Shown: one piece after another, positions 49,196 to 58,634 of the stretch
Numbering within the stretch: the first letter of the stretch is position 1
Layout: each line of letters opens with the position of its first letter
Source: Streptomyces sp. PT12
Lineage (GTDB): Bacteria > Actinomycetota > Actinomycetes > Streptomycetales > Streptomycetaceae
NCBI RefSeq assembly: GCF_003311645.1
Contig: NZ_QEST01000280.1
Span: 78,278 to 142,277, forward strand
Length of the DNA stretch: 64,000 bases
Reading direction: 5' to 3'
The notes under the pieces: generated by a model
What the model was told of the DNA's origin: nothing
The model's input: only the letters and a program-made list of their open reading frames with translations
Databases searched by the model: none
Translations under genes and position numbers: made by a program

Positions 49196-50158
49196 TCAGT
49201 GCGCCGCGCCGCGCCAACCCGCCACCGGCAGCGCGAACTTGGCGACGAGACGGTCGGTGAACGGGGCGTGGTGCAGCCGCGCGAGCCTGACCGGCACCGT
49301 GCCCCTTCGCACCTCGACCCTGGCGCCCGGCGGCAGCGCGGCGGTGCGCCGCCCGTCGCACCACAGGACGCCGGGCTGCGCGTGGTGCCTGATCTCGACG
49401 GCGAGCACCGAGTCGGGCGCGGTGACCAGGGGCTTGGCGAACAGGGCGTGCGCGCTGATCGGCACCATCAGCAGGGCCTCGACGTCGGGCCAGACGATGG
49501 GCCCCCCGGCGGAGAACGCGTACGCGGTGGAGCCTGTGGGGGTCGCGCAGACGACGCCGTCGCCGCCGAATCCGGAGACGGGACGGCCGTCCACCTCGAT
49601 GACCACTTCGAGCAGACGTTCCCTGGCGGCCTTCTCGACGGATGCCTCGTTGAGGGCCCAGTCGGTGTGGACGACGCGGCCGTCGTCGCGGACGACGATG
49701 TCGAGGGTCATGCGCTCCTCGACCTCGTAGGCGCGGCCGACGACGCGGTCCACGACCTTCTCCAGGTCGTCGCGTTCGGCCTCGGCGAGGAAGCCGATGC
49801 GGCCGAGGTTGACGCCGAGCATGGGCACGCCCGATGCGCGGGAGAACTCGGCGCCGCGCAGCAGGGTGCCGTCGCCGCCGAGGACCACGAGCAGCTCGCA
49901 GCCGTCCATGGGGCCGCCCTCGGGGGCGTCCTTCTCGACGCGTTCGACCTCGGGGGGCAGCGGGAGGTCGTTGGCCTCCTTGGCGAGCACGCGGACGCCG
50001 AGCCCATGGGCGAGCAGGCCCTGCACGACGAGCTCGGCGCTGCGGATGGCGGCGGGGCGCCCGGTGTGCGCGAGGAGGAAGACGGTGCGCGGCTCCTCGC
50101 CCGGGGCGGGCCCGGTGCTTGTGGTGGTCCCCGTGCTTGTGGTGGTCCCCGTGGTCAC
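49196..50158 (-). CDS. nadK: NAD kinase
   Basis: Protein of 320 residues phosphorylating NAD to NADP. The catalytic GGDGT has Asp96; LNEASVEK and PTGSTAYAFSAGGP are the NAD-binding motifs. The GTG at 50158 overlaps the tlyA stop as GTGA, the best-supported start. The N-terminal ~20 residues contain a short Thr-Ser-Gly repeat from an 18-bp duplication (50115-50150) that is not part of the enzyme core. Confidence 0.95.
   Translation of the reverse strand: MTTGTTTSTGTTTSTGPAPGEEPRTVFLLAHTGRPAAIRSAELVVQGLLAHGLGVRVLAKEANDLPLPPEVERVEKDAPEGGPMDGCELLVVLGGDGTLLRGAEFSRASGVPMLGVNLGRIGFLAEAERDDLEKVVDRVVGRAYEVEERMTLDIVVRDDGRVVHTDWALNEASVEKAARERLLEVVIEVDGRPVSGFGGDGVVCATPTGSTAYAFSAGGPIVWPDVEALLMVPISAHALFAKPLVTAPDSVLAVEIRHHAQPGVLWCDGRRTAALPPGARVEVRRGTVPVRLARLHHAPFTDRLVAKFALPVAGWRGAAH
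50115..50150. repeat. 18-bp tandem duplication in nadK
   Basis: gtgcttgtggtggtcccc occurs twice exactly and encodes T-S-T-G-T-T-type sequence at the NAD kinase N-terminus. The reading frame is kept. Confidence 0.95.
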
Positions 50159-50979
50159 TGTGGCCCCTCCGTCACGGCGCGTTCGACAGCGGCCGGGTCG
50201 ACCGCTGGTGCCCCGGCGCGCAACCACAGGAAGTATTCAACATTGCCCGAGGGTCCGGGCAGTGGGCTCGCGGTCACCCCCGCCACGCCGAGCCCGTGAC
50301 CGGCCGCGGCGGTGGCGACGCCGGTGACGGCCTCGGCGCGCAGCGCGGGGCTGCGGACGACGCCGCCGCTGCCGAGGCGTTCGCGGCCGACCTCGAACTG
50401 CGGCTTGACCATGAGGACGAGGTCGGCGTCGCGGGCCGCGCAGCGGACGAGGGCGGGGATGACCAGGCCGAGGGGGATGAACGACAGGTCGCCGACGACC
50501 AGGTCGACCGTGCGCCCCTCGATGGTCTCGGGGGTCAGCTCGCGGACGTTGGTGCGGTCCTTGACGGTGACGCGTTCGTCGGCGCGCAGCGACCAGGCGA
50601 GCTGGCCGTAGCCGACGTCGACGGCGATGACGGAGGCGGCGCCCGCGCGCAGCAGCACGTCGGTGAAGCCGCCGGTGGAGGCCCCGGCGTCGAGCGCGTG
50701 GCGGCCCGCGACGCGCAGCCCGAGGGGCGTGAACGCGGCCAGCGCGCCGGCGAGCTTGTGGCCGCCGCGCGAGACATAGCCGGGGTCGTCGCCGTCGTCG
50801 GTGACCACCAGGGCGGCGCTCGTGGCGACCTGGGTGGCGGGCTTGGCGGCGGTGGCGCCGTTGACGGTCACCCGGCCCGCCTCGATGAGGGCCCTCGCGT
50901 GGTCGCGGGAGCGGGCCATCCCGCGGCGGACGAGCTCGGCGTCGAGCCGGGCGAGGCGGCGCTGTGTCGCTGCTGCCAC
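50155..50979 (-). CDS. tlyA: TlyA family rRNA 2'-O-methyltransferase
   Basis: Protein of 274 residues. An S4 domain (RLDAELVRRGMARSRDHARALI) is followed by a Rossmann methyltransferase with DAGASTGGFTDVLL (SAM site), DVGYGQLAW, GDLSFIPL and VKPQFEVG, the catalytic Lys-Asp-Lys-Glu type set. TlyA 2'-O-methylates rRNA, and in mycobacteria this confers capreomycin sensitivity. The GTG at 50979 lies 8 bp after the small gene upstream. Confidence 0.95.
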   Translation of the reverse strand: MAAATQRRLARLDAELVRRGMARSRDHARALIEAGRVTVNGATAAKPATQVATSAALVVTDDGDDPGYVSRGGHKLAGALAAFTPLGLRVAGRHALDAGASTGGFTDVLLRAGAASVIAVDVGYGQLAWSLRADERVTVKDRTNVRELTPETIEGRTVDLVVGDLSFIPLGLVIPALVRCAARDADLVLMVKPQFEVGRERLGSGGVVRSPALRAEAVTGVATAAAGHGLGVAGVTASPLPGPSGNVEYFLWLRAGAPAVDPAAVERAVTEGPQ

Positions 50980-50986
50980 GGGCGGC

Positions 50987-51277
50987 TCAACTCCCGTTCG
51001 CCGGGCCGGGGACGGGCCCTGGGGCGGGCCTGTCGAGGGCGTCAAGGGTCTCGCGCAGGCCGCGGTGCACGTCCTCGTAGACCTCGGGGTGGCTCTCGAC
51101 GGGCAGCTGGTCGGCGTCGGCGAGGCGCCGCAGCCGGTGGTCGACGCCCGGGTGGCCCGTGGGGCTTGTGCCGATGCCGAGAGGGCGCGGGGCTTCCCCG
51201 TGCGCGCCGCCCTCGCCGTGCGGGGCCTCCGGGGCGAGCGGGTCGTTCGCGTCGTGGCCGTCGTGGGGCTCGTGCAT
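50987..51277 (-). CDS. Small conserved actinobacterial protein upstream of tlyA
   Basis: Protein of 96 residues. The N-terminal half is His/Asp/Gly-rich and disordered; the conserved part is TGHPGVDHRLRRLADADQLP followed by VESHPEVYEDVHRGLRETLD, a pattern I recognise as recurring beside tlyA in actinobacteria. No function is known. It is tightly linked to tlyA, 8 bp apart. Confidence 0.7.
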   Translation of the reverse strand: MHEPHDGHDANDPLAPEAPHGEGGAHGEAPRPLGIGTSPTGHPGVDHRLRRLADADQLPVESHPEVYEDVHRGLRETLDALDRPAPGPVPGPANGS

Positions 51278-51287
51278 GGCCCCGACG

Positions 51288-52250
51288 CTACCGGGTGGGC
51301 ACCTCGGCCGGGCGCCGCGCCGCAGGGACGACGAGGGGGGTGCCGGTCTCGGGGTCGTCGATGACGCGGCAGGGCAGGCCGAAGACCTCCTCGACGAGCT
51401 CGGCGGTTACCACGTCGCCGGGCACGCCCTCGGCCACCACGCGCCCCTCGCGCAGGGCGATGAGGTGGGTGGCGTAGCGGGCGGCGTGGTTGAGGTCGTG
51501 GAGGACGGCGACGAGGGTGCGGCCCTGCTCCTCGTGGAGGTGGGCGCACAGGTCGAGGACCTCGATCTGGTGGGCGATGTCGAGGAACGTCGTGGGCTCG
51601 TCGAGCAGCAGCAGCGGCGTCTGCTGGGCCAGGGCCATGGCGATCCAGACGCGTTGGCGCTGACCGCCCGAGAGTTCGTCGACATAGCGATCCGCCAGCT
51701 CGGTGACGCCGGTCGCGGCGAGCGAATCGACGACGACGCGCTCGTCCTCGCGTGACCACTGCCGCAGCAGGCCCTGGTGGGGGTAGCGGCCGCGGGCGAC
51801 GAGGTCGGCGACGGTGATGCCGTCGGGGGCGATGGGCGACTGCGGGAGCAGGCCGAGGGTGCGGGCGAGCTCGCGGGCGGGGAGGGCGGCGATGGCCTGC
51901 CCGTCGAGCAGCACGGACCCCGCGGTGGGCCTGAGCATGCGTGAGAGGGCGCGCAGCAGCGTGGACTTGCCGCAGGCGTTGGGCCCGACGATGACCGTGA
52001 ACGACCGGTCGGGGATGGCGACCGACAGGTGCTCGGCGATGACCCGCTGGTCGTAGGCGAGGGTGACGTCGTCGGTCAGCAGCCGGGCGCCGCCCGCCCC
52101 CTCGACGTCGTGCACCGCTTCTCGTCCGTGCACCGTGTCTCCTCCGTGCTCGGTGGTGTGCGTCGCGCGCGGCGTTCCACCGCGCGCCGTTCGTCCGTAG
52201 GGCGTTCGTCCGCGTTCCGTTCGTCCGCGCCGTGTCCGCGCGCCGGTCAT
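51288..52250 (-). CDS. Iron-siderophore ABC transporter ATP-binding protein
   Basis: ABC ATPase of up to 320 residues of the FecE/FepC type. Walker A is GPNACGKST, the Q-loop region [14 protein letters not shown], the signature LSGGQRQR, and Walker [13 protein letters not shown]. The ATG at 52250 overlaps the permease stop as ATGA. Its first ~55 residues are an Arg/Gly/Thr-rich repeat (RGRT units) before the ABC domain, so a downstream start is possible. Last gene of the importer operon. Confidence 0.92.
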   Translation of the reverse strand: MTGARTRRGRTERGRTPYGRTARGGTPRATHTTEHGGDTVHGREAVHDVEGAGGARLLTDDVTLAYDQRVIAEHLSVAIPDRSFTVIVGPNACGKSTLLRALSRMLRPTAGSVLLDGQAIAALPARELARTLGLLPQSPIAPDGITVADLVARGRYPHQGLLRQWSREDERVVVDSLAATGVTELADRYVDELSGGQRQRVWIAMALAQQTPLLLLDEPTTFLDIAHQIEVLDLCAHLHEEQGRTLVAVLHDLNHAARYATHLIALREGRVVAEGVPGDVVTAELVEEVFGLPCRVIDDPETGTPLVVPAARRPAEVPTR

Positions 52251-53326
52251 ATCCGTCCCGCCTTGCGCTCGGTGAAGAGCAGCCACAGCAGATAGCAGCC
52301 GCCCAGGACCCCGGTGACCGCGCCGACGGGGAGCTGGCGGTCGCCGAACGCCCACTGGGCCAGGAAGTCGGAGACCACCATGAGCAGGGCGCCCATCCCG
52401 GCGGCGGGCAGCAGGTTGGGCCCGGCGGCGCGGGTGAGGCGGCGGGCCAGCTGCGGCGCGGTGAGCGCGACGAACGCGATGGGCCCGGCCGCGGCGGTCG
52501 CCGACGCGGTCAGCAGCGTCGCGGAGAGCACCAGCGCGAGCCGGGTGCGCTCCACCCTGACGCCGAGGGCGCCCGCCGCCTCGTCGCCCATCTCCAGCAT
52601 CCGCAGCGGCCTGGCGTGCGCGAGCGTCAGCGGGAGCAGCGCGGCGCACGCGACGAGCAGCGGCCAGAACTCGTCCCAGCCGCGGCCGCCAAGCGAGCCG
52701 GTGAGCCACAGCACGGCGCGGGCGGCGTCCACGATGTCGGCGCGCGTGAGCAGGTAGCCGTTGACCGCGCTGAGCACGGCCGCGGCGCCGATGCCGACCA
52801 GGACGAGGCGGTAGCCGTGGATGCCGCCGCGCCACGCGAGCAGGTAGACGCCGACGCCGGTGAGCAGGCCGCCGACCACCGCGCCCCCCGCCACGGCGAA
52901 GCTGCCGCCCTGGAAGAGGACGATGACGGTGAGCGCGCCAGCCGCCGAGCCCTGGCCGAAGCCGATGATGTCGGGGCTGCCCAGGGGATTGCGGGAGACG
53001 GCCTGGAAGACGGCCCCCGCGAGGCCGAGCGCGACGCCGACGAGCAGGGCGACGAGCACGCGCGGCAGCCGCAGGTCGCGCACGATGAACTCCTGGGCGA
53101 CGCTGCCGTTCCCCGCCAGGGTGGAGAGCACTTCGGTGGGCGTCATGGGGAAGTCGCCCGTGCCGACGAGGACGACGCCCATGGCGAGCGCCAGCAGGAC
53201 CAGCGCGAGGACGACGGCGGCCGAGCGCAGGTCGGCGCGCACGGACAGGCCGCCGCGCGTGCGCAGCACGAGGTCGCGGGCGCGGGTGGTGCGGGTGTCC
53301 CCGGCGAGGGGTCGTGGAGTCGTCAC
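52247..53326 (-). CDS. Iron-siderophore ABC transporter permease (FecCD family)
   Basis: Membrane permease of 359 residues with about 9-10 helices. [19 protein letters not shown] and [14 protein letters not shown] are the conserved FecCD blocks, and [17 protein letters not shown] is the ATPase coupling region. The GTG at 53326 overlaps the preceding permease's stop (GTGA). It pairs with the other permease as a heterodimer. Confidence 0.93.
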   Translation of the reverse strand: MTTPRPLAGDTRTTRARDLVLRTRGGLSVRADLRSAAVVLALVLLALAMGVVLVGTGDFPMTPTEVLSTLAGNGSVAQEFIVRDLRLPRVLVALLVGVALGLAGAVFQAVSRNPLGSPDIIGFGQGSAAGALTVIVLFQGGSFAVAGGAVVGGLLTGVGVYLLAWRGGIHGYRLVLVGIGAAAVLSAVNGYLLTRADIVDAARAVLWLTGSLGGRGWDEFWPLLVACAALLPLTLAHARPLRMLEMGDEAAGALGVRVERTRLALVLSATLLTASATAAAGPIAFVALTAPQLARRLTRAAGPNLLPAAGMGALLMVVSDFLAQWAFGDRQLPVGAVTGVLGGCYLLWLLFTERKAGRI

Positions 53327-54378
53327 AGCTGGGCCATCTTCCGCCGGCGGACGAGGTAGATGAAGACCGGGCCTCCGATGAGGCTGGTGACGATGCCGAC
53401 CTGGAGCTCGGCGGGCCGGGTGACCAGCCTGCCGATCACGTCGGCGCCGAGCAGCAGCACCGGGGAGAGCACGGTCGCGTACGGGAGGATCCACCGCGCG
53501 TCGGGCCCGGTGATGGCCCGCACGATGTGCGGCACCATCAGCCCGACGAAGACGATGGGCCCGCAGGCGGCGGTGGCAGCGCCGCAGAGCAGGGTGACCG
53601 CGAGCATGGCGAGCACCCGGGTGTGGTTGACGCGGGTGCCGAGTGCCCGCGCGGTGTCCTCGCCGAGCGCGATGGCGTTGAGCGGCCTGGCCAGGGCGAG
53701 GGCCAGCAGCACGCCGGTGGCGATGAACGGCAGCACCTGCCGGATGACCTCGGGGTTCGCCGAGGCGAGCGAGCCGACCGACCAGAACCGCATCCGGTCG
53801 AGCGCCGCGGTGTCCAGGAGCTGAACGGCGTTGATGTAGCCGAAGAGCGCGGCGGTGACCGCGGTGCCCGCGAGGGCGAGCCGCACGGGCGTGGCCGAAC
53901 GCGTGCCGCCCAGCGCGTACACCAGCACCGAGACCAGGGCCGCGCCGAGGAACGCGAACCAGACATAGCCGGTCAGCGAGGTGACGCCCAGGAAGCTGAT
54001 GGCGGAGACCACGGCGGCCGACGCCCCGGCGTTGACCCCGAGGAGCCCGGGGTCGGCCAGGGGGTTGCGCGTGAGCGCCTGCATCACGGCACCGGCGAGC
54101 CCCAACGCGCCCCCGCACAGCAGCCCGAGGAGCGTCCGCGGCAGCCGCACGTCGCGGACCACCACGTCGTTGTCCGTGCCGGAGTACTGGAAGAGGGCGT
54201 GCCATACGTCGCCCAGCGGAACGGACCTGGCGCCCAGCGCGATGCTGGCCGCGGTGACGCACACCAGCGCGCCCACGGCGGCGAGCAGGCCGAGGGCCCG
54301 CCGGGTGGTGCGCCGGGGCGCGGGCGCGGCCTCGGGCGCCGGCGCGTGCGACGCGGCGCCGGGCTTGAGCAGGGTCAC
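53323..54378 (-). CDS. Iron-siderophore ABC transporter permease (FecCD family)
   Basis: Permease of 351 residues, the partner of the 52247 gene. [37 protein letters not shown] and [15 protein letters not shown] are the FecCD signature blocks. GTG start at 54378. It is the first gene of the minus-strand importer operon, and its promoter overlaps a palindromic iron box shared with the divergent binding-protein genes. Confidence 0.94.
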   Translation of the reverse strand: MTLLKPGAASHAPAPEAAPAPRRTTRRALGLLAAVGALVCVTAASIALGARSVPLGDVWHALFQYSGTDNDVVVRDVRLPRTLLGLLCGGALGLAGAVMQALTRNPLADPGLLGVNAGASAAVVSAISFLGVTSLTGYVWFAFLGAALVSVLVYALGGTRSATPVRLALAGTAVTAALFGYINAVQLLDTAALDRMRFWSVGSLASANPEVIRQVLPFIATGVLLALALARPLNAIALGEDTARALGTRVNHTRVLAMLAVTLLCGAATAACGPIVFVGLMVPHIVRAITGPDARWILPYATVLSPVLLLGADVIGRLVTRPAELQVGIVTSLIGGPVFIYLVRRRKMAQL

Positions 54379-54416
54379 ACGAAGCTCCCCGCGCTAGTGA
54401 ACTGGAGCGGCATAGG

Positions 54417-54435
54417 GTTAGGTTAGCCTAACCTC
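54417..54435. promoter_or_regulatory. DmdR/IdeR-type iron box between divergent uptake operons
   Basis: Core palindrome AGGTTAGCCTAACCT (54420-54434) matches the Streptomyces DmdR1 iron box except at the outer positions. It lies 38 bp from the permease start and 31 bp from the binding-protein start, so it can repress both operons when iron is plentiful. Confidence 0.88.
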
Positions 54436-54465
54436 GCTTACGGCCATCGAGAGACCAAGGCGACC

Positions 54466-55524
54466 ATGATGACTCGTTCCCATGCCCGCTTCCTGTCCCG
54501 CCGCACCCTGCTGACCACGGGGGGAGCGTTGGGCGCAGGCACCCTGCTCGCCGCCTGCGGCGGCTCGGACGACTCCGACGAGCCCTCGGGCGAGGGCGGT
54601 TCGGCCCCCGCGGGAGGCGCGTTCAGCTTCACCGACGACCGCGGCGAGACGATCGAGCTCGACGGCGTGCCCGAGCGCGTCGTGGCGTTCGTCGGCGTCG
54701 CCGCCGCCCTGCACGACTACGGCGTGGAGACCGCCGCCGTCTTCGGCCCGACGACCCTGCCCGACGGCCAGCCCGACAGCCAGGCGGGCAGCCTCGACGT
54801 GGCGGGGCTGACCGTTCTTGGCAACGCGTGGGGCGAGTTCAACGTCGAGGAGTACGCCGGGCTCGAGCCGCAGCTGCTCGTCAGCACCAGCTATGACGGC
54901 AGCACGCTGTGGTACGTGCCGGAGGAGAGCGCCGACGAGATCCTGGCCCTCGCCCCCAGCGCCGCCCTGATCAACTCCCCCTCCCAGGACCGCCCCGACC
55001 TGACGCTGCCCGACGTCATCGCCCGCCACACCGAGCTGGCCGAGGCCCTGGGCGCCGACCTGGGCTCCACGGGGGTCACCGAGGCCACCGCCCGCTTCGA
55101 GGCCGCCGCCGAGGACCTGCGCCGCGCCGCCGCCGACAACCCCGGGATACGGGTGCTCGCGTGCTCGGCCGCGGCCGACCTCTTCTATGTCTCCACCCCG
55201 TCCTCCTATGCCGACCTCCAGTGGTTCCAGCAGCTTGGCGTCGAGCTCATCGAGCCGGACGCGGTCGACGACGGCGGCTTCTTCGAGCCGCTGAGCTGGG
55301 AGAACGCCGACAAGTACGCCGCCGACGTGCTGCTGCTCGACGCCCGCACGGTCGCGCTCCAGCCCGACGCGCTCACCGACAAGCCCACCTGGACGCGCCT
55401 GCCCGCCGTCACCGGCGAGCAGATCACCGGCTGGAACAGCGAGCCGATCTTCTCCCACGCCGCGTGCGCCCCCCTGATCGAGACGCTCGCCGAGGCGATC
55501 CGCACCGCGCGGAAGGTCTCCTGA
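54466..55524 (+). CDS. Iron-siderophore binding lipoprotein 1
   Basis: Protein of 352 residues. SRRTLLTTGG and the lipobox LLAAC (Cys31) mark a lipoprotein, possibly Tat-exported. FTDDRGETIELDGVPERVVAF starts the class III binding-protein fold; GNAWGEFNVEEYAGLEPQLLV and WENADKYAADVLLLD follow. It delivers a ferric siderophore to the divergent importer. Its stop overlaps the next gene's ATG by one base. The sequence is clearly related to the second lipoprotein. Confidence 0.93.
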   Translation: MMTRSHARFLSRRTLLTTGGALGAGTLLAACGGSDDSDEPSGEGGSAPAGGAFSFTDDRGETIELDGVPERVVAFVGVAAALHDYGVETAAVFGPTTLPDGQPDSQAGSLDVAGLTVLGNAWGEFNVEEYAGLEPQLLVSTSYDGSTLWYVPEESADEILALAPSAALINSPSQDRPDLTLPDVIARHTELAEALGADLGSTGVTEATARFEAAAEDLRRAAADNPGIRVLACSAAADLFYVSTPSSYADLQWFQQLGVELIEPDAVDDGGFFEPLSWENADKYAADVLLLDARTVALQPDALTDKPTWTRLPAVTGEQITGWNSEPIFSHAACAPLIETLAEAIRTARKVS

Positions 55525-56582
55525 TGCGCGCCGCCGCCCTGACCCGCCGACGCCTGCTGGCCGCGGGGGGAGCGCTCGGCGCCGCCGCCACGCTGGCCGC
55601 CTGCGGCGGCGAGGGCGGCGGCGACGCGGACGAACGACCGGGCAGCGGCAACGGCGGTGGCGGGGACGGGGGTTCCGGCGGCTGGACGTTCACCGACGAC
55701 CGCGACGAGACCGTCACCCTCGACGCCAGGCCCCAGACGCTGGTCGCCTACGTCGGCTCAGCCTCCGCCCTGGCCGACTACGGCATCAGCTGCGCCGGGG
55801 TCTTCGGCCCCACGCTCCTGGCCGACGGCGAGCCCGACGTCCAGGCCGCCAACCTGGACGTCGGCGCCCTGACCGTCATCGGCAACGCCTGGGGCGAGTT
55901 CAACGTCGAGACCTACGCCAGGCTCGAACCCGACCTGCTGATCAGCGACATCCGCCAGCACCCCGACCTGTGGTACATCCCCGAGGACAGCGCCGACGCC
56001 ATCCTCGGCCTCGCGCCGAGCGTCGGGATCCTCGGCGCCGACACCACGCTGCGCACGATGCTCGAGCGCTACGCCGAGCTGGCCGCCGCCCTGGGCGCCG
56101 ACCTGGAGTCCGCGCCGGTCACCGAGGCCAGGGCGCGCTTCGACACCGCCGCCGCGGCGCTGCGCCGCGCCACCGCGGACAACCCCGGCATCAGGGTCCT
56201 CGCGCTGAGCGCGACCGACGACAAGGTGTGGTTCGCCATCCCGGCCGACCTCCCCGACCTGGCGTACTTCGCCGAGTTGGGCGTGGAGTTCGTCACCCCC
56301 GACAGCCCCGACCCCGGCGGCGTCTGGCAGTCCGTCAGCTGGGAGAACGCCGACCTCTTCCCCGCCGACCTGATCCTGGTCGACAGCCGCACCGGGAACC
56401 TCCAGCCGGACCAGCTCGCCGACGCCAAGCCCACATGGAACGGCCTCCCCGCCGTCCGCGCCGGGCAGATCGTCAGCTGGATCCCCGAACCGGCGAGCAG
56501 CTACGCCCGCTGCGCCCCGATCGTCGAAGGTCTCGCCGAGGCCATCCGCGACGCCGCCCGCACGCCCCGAGCGGAATCATGA
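55524..56582 (+). CDS. Iron-siderophore binding lipoprotein 2
   Basis: Protein of 352 residues, with the same length and layout as its upstream neighbour. LTRRRLLAAGGALG and LAAC (Cys27) give the lipobox; a Gly-rich linker follows, then FTDDRDETVTLDARPQTLVAY and GNAWGEFNVETYARLEPDLLI. The shared blocks show tandem gene duplication with divergence, probably for a different ferric siderophore or chelate. It is coupled by TGATG to copy 1. Confidence 0.93.
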   Translation: MRAAALTRRRLLAAGGALGAAATLAACGGEGGGDADERPGSGNGGGGDGGSGGWTFTDDRDETVTLDARPQTLVAYVGSASALADYGISCAGVFGPTLLADGEPDVQAANLDVGALTVIGNAWGEFNVETYARLEPDLLISDIRQHPDLWYIPEDSADAILGLAPSVGILGADTTLRTMLERYAELAAALGADLESAPVTEARARFDTAAAALRRATADNPGIRVLALSATDDKVWFAIPADLPDLAYFAELGVEFVTPDSPDPGGVWQSVSWENADLFPADLILVDSRTGNLQPDQLADAKPTWNGLPAVRAGQIVSWIPEPASSYARCAPIVEGLAEAIRDAARTPRAES

Positions 56583-56683
56583 CCTCCGAACAGCCCGGCG
56601 AGAAGCCCGCGTTCACCCGCCCGCCCATCAGCCCGCCTGACCGCCTGACCGCCGAGCCGCAGCCGACGGCCGTGCCGGAGTGA
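56579..56683 (+). CDS. Candidate 34-residue ORF between binding protein and SIP
   Basis: The ATG at 56579 overlaps the stop of the second lipoprotein gene as ATGA and opens 34 codons (MTSEQPGEKPAFTRPPISPP and on), Pro-rich and without a known motif. Its stop overlaps a GTG of the next frame. The tight packing suggests translation through the gap, but no conservation could be checked. Confidence 0.45.
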   Translation: MTSEQPGEKPAFTRPPISPPDRLTAEPQPTAVPE

Positions 56684-56697
56684 CCGAGAGGACGACC

Positions 56698-57522
56698 ATG
56701 ACCACCGCCCCCTTCGCATTCTTCGACCTGCGCGTGCTGCGCGCCGCCGCTATCAGCCCCGGCTTCATCCGGGTCACCCTGGGCGGCGAGCGGCTCTCCC
56801 ACTTCGCGTGCGGCGGCCGTGACCAGCGGGTCAAGCTGTTCCTGCCGCACCCGGGCCAGCGCGAGGTGCTGGTCCCGCGCGACGAGGGCCTGAACTGGTG
56901 GCCCGCCTGGCAGCGGCTCGATCCGGGCGAGCGCGCCACGATGCGCACCTACACCGTGCGCGAGCAGCGCCGCGAACCCGACGAGCTGGACATCGACTTC
57001 GCCCTGCACGGCGACACGGGCGTGGCGTGCCGCTGGGCGCGCCGCGCCGTTCCCGGCGACCCGGTGACCATCCTCGGGCCCGTGGAGGAGGACAACGGCG
57101 GCGTCGACTTCCGCCCGCCCGCCGACGCCGACTGGGTGCTGATCACCGGCGACCCGACCGCGCTGCCCGCGGTGGCGGGCATCCTGGCCTGGCTCCCGCC
57201 CGGCACCAGGACCCGCGTGTGGATCGAGGTCGACCACGCCGACGACGTCCAGGAGCTGCCCACCAAGGCCGAGGCCGAGATCACCTGGCTGCTTCCGGAG
57301 CACCGCACCACGGCCCCCGAGGCGATCCGCGCGGCCGACCTCCCCGACGGCTCGCCCTACGCGTGGCTCGGCGGCGAGGCGGCCACGGTCCGCGCCCTGC
57401 GCCGCCATCTGGTCAACGACCGCGGCTTCGACCGCAAGCGCGTCACGTTCACCGGCTACTGGCGCCGCGGCGTCTCCGAGGAGGACCTGATCAACGAGGC
57501 CATCGCCGCAGAGGCGGCCTGA
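56698..57522 (+). CDS. Siderophore-interacting protein (FAD-dependent ferric reductase)
   Basis: SIP-family reductase of 274 residues. RTYTVR (83-88) is the FAD-binding motif, then the NAD(P)H domain with LITGDPTALPAVAGIL, ending TGYWRRG near the C-terminus, as in ViuB/SIP proteins. It reduces ferric siderophore in the cytoplasm to release iron. The ATG at 56698 has GAGAGG upstream; a GTG at 56680 overlapping the previous stop is an alternative. It closes the iron-uptake operon. Confidence 0.94.
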   Translation: MTTAPFAFFDLRVLRAAAISPGFIRVTLGGERLSHFACGGRDQRVKLFLPHPGQREVLVPRDEGLNWWPAWQRLDPGERATMRTYTVREQRREPDELDIDFALHGDTGVACRWARRAVPGDPVTILGPVEEDNGGVDFRPPADADWVLITGDPTALPAVAGILAWLPPGTRTRVWIEVDHADDVQELPTKAEAEITWLLPEHRTTAPEAIRAADLPDGSPYAWLGGEAATVRALRRHLVNDRGFDRKRVTFTGYWRRGVSEEDLINEAIAAEAA

Positions 57523-57569
57523 CCAGGCCCCGCGCCCCCCGCCCGGGGCGGCGGGCGCGGCGGCGCGGG

Positions 57570-58589
57570 TCACCAGCCCAGCCGCGCCAGCGCTCGTTCC
57601 GCCCCCGCGGGGATCCCGGCGTCCGCCGCGGCCCACGCCGCGGCGCACAGCGCCCGCAGCCCGTCGAGCGGCTCGCCCCGCCCCTCGACCACCAGGCCGC
57701 CCCCCGACACCGAGGCGCGCCATCCCCCGCACCCGAAGACGCCGTCCCCCTCGGGCGAAGGGCCGGGATGCCCCACGAGCAACCCCCGCAGGTCCAGGGC
57801 CACATACGTCGGCCGGTGCTCGGCCCGCGCCGCCACGAGACCCGCCGCGTCGGTCACCCCGCTCAGCACCAGCAACGAGTCCACGCTGCCCACGTGCGCG
57901 CCCTCGATGTCCGTGTCGAGCCGGTCCCCGATCACCAGGGGCCGCCGCGCCCCGGTCCGCAGGATGCTCTCCCGGTGCATGGGCGGCCGCGGCTTCCCCG
58001 CCACCCTCGGCTCCCTGCTGTGCCGCGTGGCGATCCGCACGACCTCGACGGCGGCGCCGTTGCCCGGGGTGATGCCGCGCCCGCCCGGGATCGTGGCGTC
58101 GAGGTTGGAGGCGAACCACGGCACGCCCCGGTTCACCGCGAGCGCCGCCTCGCTCAGCGTCCCCCAGGTCAGGTCGGGGCCGCCGTAGCCCTGCACCACG
58201 GCCGCTGGGTCGTCGTCCGCGGACGCCACGGGGCGCAGGCCGCGTTCCCTCAGCGCCACGCGCAGCCCCTCGCCGCCCGCGCACAGCACCGCGGAGCCCG
58301 GCGGCACCGACTCGGCGATCAGCCGCGCGACGGCCTGCGCGGAGGTGACGACCTCATCGGGCTCCGCGGGAACGCCGAGCGCCGTCAGGTGGCCTGCGAC
58401 CGTCTCGGGAGTGCGGGCCGCGTTGTTGGTCACATAGGCGAGGCGCATCCCGGCGTCCCGCGCCGCCGCCAGCGACGCGACCGCGTGCGGCAGCGCCTCG
58501 CCTCCCGCGTAGACGACCCCGTCGAGGTCGAGCAGCGCCGTGTCGTACACCTCGTGCAGCGCCCGCGCGCTTCCTGTCAGTTCAGCCAT
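57570..58589 (-). CDS. HAD-IIA family sugar phosphatase (NagD-like)
   Basis: Protein of 339 residues. DLDGVVY (Asp21, Asp23) is the catalytic motif, YVTNNAAR motif II, GKPRPPMHRE motif III and VIGDRLDTDIEGA motif IV. The class IIA cap lies between II and III. The C-terminal ~80 residues are an additional actinomycete segment. An ATG seven codons earlier (58610) is an alternative. It diverges from the DUF1015 gene. Confidence 0.9.
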   Translation of the reverse strand: MAELTGSARALHEVYDTALLDLDGVVYAGGEALPHAVASLAAARDAGMRLAYVTNNAARTPETVAGHLTALGVPAEPDEVVTSAQAVARLIAESVPPGSAVLCAGGEGLRVALRERGLRPVASADDDPAAVVQGYGGPDLTWGTLSEAALAVNRGVPWFASNLDATIPGGRGITPGNGAAVEVVRIATRHSREPRVAGKPRPPMHRESILRTGARRPLVIGDRLDTDIEGAHVGSVDSLLVLSGVTDAAGLVAARAEHRPTYVALDLRGLLVGHPGPSPEGDGVFGCGGWRASVSGGGLVVEGRGEPLDGLRALCAAAWAAADAGIPAGAERALARLGW

Positions 58590-58634
58590 GTCCGCACGAT
58601 CATCCCCCATGGCCCCAGGACATACGATGCGGGG

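Noticed and set aside
50980-51759. N-terminal extension of tlyA through the small gene and the ABC ATPase gene
   Set aside because: It overlaps two supported genes in another frame; the GTG at 50979 starts right before the S4 domain.
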